Assembly: GCA_002506665.1 (NCBI GenBank)
Contig: DAXZ01000027.1
Span: forward strand, 4,643 to 12,222
DNA from: Nitrosopumilus sp. UBA526
GTDB taxonomy: Archaea; Thermoproteota; Nitrososphaeria; Nitrososphaerales; Nitrosopumilaceae
Direction of reading: 5' to 3'
Length of the DNA: 7,580 bases
Below, one piece after another: positions 6,016 to 7,580 of the stretch. The translations under genes and the position numbers were made by a program. Positions within the stretch are counted from its first letter, which is position 1. Each line of letters starts with the position of its first letter. Under the pieces are notes generated by a model. The model ran no database searches. It had not been told where the DNA came from and was given only the letters and a program-made list of their open reading frames with translations.

Positions 6016-6592
6016 TGTCTATTGGAACTTTGTTGTCATTTTTTAACTCTGTGATTATCTCAAACATCTTGGCAATGTCTGCATTTAAAACCCCGACTAG
6101 CTTTTGATTATATATTGTAGCTGCAGGATGTACAGTCAAAAAGTATAGCTGTCCATCCATTTGCGCTAGCTTGCCCCTAAACTTTGTAATCTCAGAACCG
6201 CCCAAGAGTGAATTAAATGCGGTGTTTCCCAAGATGCATATTATTTTGGGTTTGATAATTGAGATCTCATGTTTTAGATATTCCCGACATGTCGCTCTTT
6301 CAACAACAGTTGGAACCCTGTTATTTGGAGGTCTGCACTTTACGATATTTGTAATGTATACCTGGTCCCTTGAGATGCCGGCCAGTTTTAGAGCAGCAGA
6401 TAGTTTCTGTCCTGCCACACCAATGAAAGGCTCCCCGTTATGATCCTCATTTCTCCCGGGAGCTTCGCCGACAAAGATTACATCTGAATCAAAGTTTCCT
6501 TTTCCCGGAACAGCATTTGTTCGGGTCTTGCACAAGTCACACTTTGTGCATTTGATAACGCTTTGTCTTATTGTTTCTAGCTTCTGGCTCAT
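5999..6592 (-). CDS. Uracil-DNA glycosylase, family 4 (Fe-S)
   Basis: This enzyme removes uracil arising from cytosine deamination or misincorporation, starting base-excision repair. The family 4 motif 1 is GEAPGRNED (42-50) and motif 2 is HPAATIYN (155-162). E43 and HPAA favour family 4 over family 5. Cysteines C15, C18, C86 and C102 (C-x2-C, then a pair 16 apart) match the [4Fe-4S] ligand pattern; C21 is extra. The 197-residue length is normal. I take ATG at 6592; an in-frame GTG at 6601 would add MYQ. A TATA box at 6642-6649 implies a leader of roughly 27 bases and overlaps the stop of the upstream small acidic gene. The downstream alkyladenine glycosylase gene overlaps by 17 bases, making a two-gene repair operon. 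Confidence 0.95.
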   Translation of the reverse strand: MSQKLETIRQSVIKCTKCDLCKTRTNAVPGKGNFDSDVIFVGEAPGRNEDHNGEPFIGVAGQKLSAALKLAGISRDQVYITNIVKCRPPNNRVPTVVERATCREYLKHEISIIKPKIICILGNTAFNSLLGGSEITKFRGKLAQMDGQLYFLTVHPAATIYNQKLVGVLNADIAKMFEIITELKNDNKVPIDIDYST

Positions 6593-6641
6593 CTGATACA
6601 CATGTCTTTGATTACTCTTATTGATGTCTTGCTTTTTTGTA

Positions 6642-6649
6642 ATTTTATA
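6642..6649 (-). promoter_or_regulatory. TATA box for the uracil/alkyladenine glycosylase pair
   Basis: TATAAAAT on the minus strand lies within an A/T-only stretch at 6641-6654. It is centred about 54 bases before ATG 6592, giving a predicted leader of about 27 bases. The A/T stretch includes the stop codon (6650-6652) of the 53-residue gene, so the pair can be transcribed independently of that gene. Confidence 0.5.
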
Positions 6650-6811
6650 TTAATGGTTTGAGATAGCAGGCATTGTAAAATAGTACTCGTCTTCAAAGGC
6701 ATAGTCATCAGTGCCATTTTTGCGTAGAAACTCGAAATACTCTGTACAATTTGTGTAAAATTCCTCGTTTTTATCATCATGTTCCATGACCGCGCATATC
6801 AGAATATCCAT
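6650..6811 (-). CDS. Small, strongly acidic protein, 53 aa
   Basis: I do not recognise this 53-residue protein, which runs from ATG 6811 to TAA at 6650-6652. It has 13 Asp/Glu against 3 Lys/Arg, and eleven Phe/Tyr residues, clustered in EFYTNCTEYFEFLR (17-30) and YAFEDEYYF (37-45). The first nine residues are hydrophobic (MDILICAVM). Codon use looks coding. The same frame stays open for 15 further codons upstream (to TAA at 6857-6859) and also reads like protein, but it has no ATG, GTG or TTG. A short start region may therefore have been lost, or a rare start codon used. A weak TATA-like sequence lies at 6830-6837. It is directly upstream of the uracil glycosylase gene on the same strand. A DNA-mimic or regulatory role is only speculation. 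Confidence 0.5.
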   Translation of the reverse strand: MDILICAVMEHDDKNEEFYTNCTEYFEFLRKNGTDDYAFEDEYYFTMPAISNH

Positions 6812-6829
6812 TTTGTCAAGAGTGTGAGT

Positions 6830-6837
6830 GATTTTAG
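6830..6837 (-). promoter_or_regulatory. Weak TATA-like box for the small acidic gene
   Basis: CTAAAATC on the minus strand is centred about 22 bases before ATG 6811. The match is poor and the spacing slightly short, so this is a tentative call. Confidence 0.25.
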
Positions 6838-6896
6838 TTCTTAGAGTCTGTTTTCTTTAAGCAGAATTATGTCATATGGTGAATAAACGCAGGGCG

Positions 6897-6914
6897 ATTA
6901 TTTTACAAAATAAT
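6897..6914. repeat. 18-bp A/T palindrome (8-bp arms, 2-base centre)
   Basis: ATTATTTT-AC-AAAATAAT is a perfect inverted repeat. It lies 24-41 bases past the stop of the 109-residue gene and about 85 bases upstream of the small acidic gene, both on the minus strand. It could be a transcription factor operator, a hairpin near a transcript 3' end, or chance in AT-rich DNA. No GC-rich stem with a U-tract is present. Confidence 0.45.
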
Positions 6915-6937
6915 TAGATGGCCTAATGCATGGTGTG

Positions 6938-7267
6938 TTATTTTAGTTGTTCATCTAAAAAGTTCATCATCTCTAAAAAGCGGTCTTTGCTCTTTCTTAA
7001 CAATTCTTGGGGATATTCCTCAATGGTAAACACAGACTGTTGGTGAAAGCTAGGAACAAGAACCCCGCCAGACGTGACTATTTGCTCAATTACGTATCCG
7101 TGTACAAGTGTGCATACAATCTCCTCATACGAGTTATCCTCTTCTTCCAGAGTCTGCCGGTACAGGACAATCGGCTTGTTGGTTTTAGCTACAATATCTG
7201 AGCCAGATTTTAACAGGTCTGAGAGATGCTTGATCTGCCATGCATCCAGACTAATCTGTTTTACCAT
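6938..7267 (-). CDS. Hypothetical protein, 109 aa
   Basis: I do not recognise this soluble protein. It opens with a probable helical stretch (SLDAWQIKHLSDLLKSGSDIVAK), then likely strands (KPIVLYRQTL, EIVCTLVHGYVIEQIV) separated by an acidic turn (EEEDNSYEE). A conserved-looking SGGVLVPSF segment follows, and it ends in a charged helix (EYPQELLRKSKDRFLEMMNFLDEQLK). There is one cysteine and no membrane segment. The ATG at 7267 is supported by a TATA-like box 24 bases upstream. It is the first of four minus-strand genes leading to the two DNA glycosylases, but a gap of about 126 bases with an inverted repeat follows it, so cotranscription is uncertain. Confidence 0.7.
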   Translation of the reverse strand: MVKQISLDAWQIKHLSDLLKSGSDIVAKTNKPIVLYRQTLEEEDNSYEEIVCTLVHGYVIEQIVTSGGVLVPSFHQQSVFTIEEYPQELLRKSKDRFLEMMNFLDEQLK

Positions 7268-7286
7268 ACAATCAACAAGTGATTTT

Positions 7287-7295
7287 TCTATTTAA
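7287..7295 (-). promoter_or_regulatory. TATA-like box for the 109-aa gene
   Basis: TTAAATAGA on the minus strand is centred about 24 bases before the ATG at 7267, with no Shine-Dalgarno sequence. This again suggests a leaderless transcript. Confidence 0.5.
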
Positions 7296-7361
7296 CCGTG
7301 GTAAAACAATGCTTGTTTACAACTTGGAGTCAAAGTTTACCCCAATTTGAGAGACGGTGAT

Positions 7362-7523
7362 ATGTATAGCAATGAAATTAACCCAACGCATCTTGTCATT
7401 CTCAGAAAAAAAGAGATTTTGTGGTTCAGGGAACAAGTAATACAGCATACGAGCCCGTGTAAAATATCAGATCATATCTACTTGCTGACTCGCATTCTCC
7501 AACGGCATCTAGCTCCAGTTTAG
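7362..7523 (+). CDS. Weak candidate small ORF, 53 aa
   Basis: The frame from ATG 7362 to TAG 7521-7523 encodes 53 residues (MYSNEINPTHLVILRKKEIL and onward, ending QRHLAPV). It has a basic, probably helical middle, no recognised motif and one cysteine. The frame also reads openly upstream to about 7305 but without a better start, except a TTG 15 bases before. No convincing TATA-like box lies at the usual distance. It is reported because it is the only protein-like frame in the last 310 bases; it may be a remnant or chance. Confidence 0.3.
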   Translation: MYSNEINPTHLVILRKKEILWFREQVIQHTSPCKISDHIYLLTRILQRHLAPV

Positions 7524-7580
7524 GTAGAGATCAAATAACATCATGGGCGATCAATAGTTTACAGATGTTCAATTTTATCA
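7524..7580. other. Right-edge sequence with no supported gene
   Basis: AT-rich sequence with a five-codon ORF (MGDQ, then stop) and an ATG at 7571 running off the edge after three codons. It could be the start of a plus-strand gene, but nothing more can be said. Confidence 0.2.

Noticed and set aside
5773..6443. Plus-strand open frames inside the two glycosylase genes
   Set aside because: They are antisense to genes with complete catalytic motifs.
6589..6780. Minus-strand open frame of 63 codons overlapping the uracil glycosylase start
   Set aside because: It has a low-complexity Ile/Thr/Lys/Ser composition. A different frame over the same bases gives the more protein-like acidic 53-residue product.
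7007..7295. Plus-strand open frames across the 109-residue gene
   Set aside because: They are antisense to a frame with a well-placed promoter and better composition.

Overview
The window reads as chromosomal DNA from an ammonia-oxidising-type archaeon (Thaumarchaeota/Nitrososphaerota). The grounds are an archaeal-length aspartyl-tRNA synthetase, a family 4 (Fe-S) uracil-DNA glycosylase, a small protein that resembles DUF6659 (a family I remember from these archaea), and the promoter layout. In six genes an A/T-rich TATA-like box lies about 23-30 bases before the start codon with no Shine-Dalgarno sequence, as expected for leaderless archaeal transcripts. By eye the base composition is intermediate, which would fit a Nitrosotenuis-like lineage better than the AT-richer Nitrosopumilus group; this is a guess, not a computed value.

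Layout, left to right. (1) Bases 1-1343, plus strand: an unrecognised 97-residue protein, a TauE/SafE-family membrane exporter, and a 48-51 residue ORF whose possible TTG start overlaps the exporter's stop. (2) Bases 1344-1651: a gap with only short open stretches, then a 43-residue protein with two CxxC knuckles. (3) Bases 1654-3224, minus strand: an 80-residue unknown protein downstream of aspS. (4) Bases 3225-3422: a divergent promoter region with a GC-rich inverted-repeat island. (5) Bases 3423-4358, plus strand: an OppD/DppD-type ABC ATPase standing alone. (6) Bases 4366-4740, minus: the DUF6659-like protein. (7) Bases 4832-5461, plus: a VTT/DedA-like membrane protein. (8) Bases 5458-7267, minus: an unknown 109-residue protein, a 53-residue very acidic protein, a family 4 uracil-DNA glycosylase and an AAG/Mpg-type alkyladenine glycosylase. 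(9) Bases 7268-7580: the promoter of the 109-residue gene and one weak 53-codon ORF.

The most coherent functional group is the base-excision-repair pair. The uracil and alkyladenine glycosylase genes overlap by 17 bases, so they are probably cotranscribed and perhaps translationally coupled. A strongly acidic small protein sits directly upstream, and the glycosylase promoter overlaps its stop codon. The other genes look like ordinary housekeeping or transport functions on short transcription units of alternating direction. I see no mobile element, CRISPR array, rRNA or convincing tRNA. I found no clear new multi-gene system; the best leads are the small proteins outside the usual length cut-offs and the repair-gene neighbourhood.
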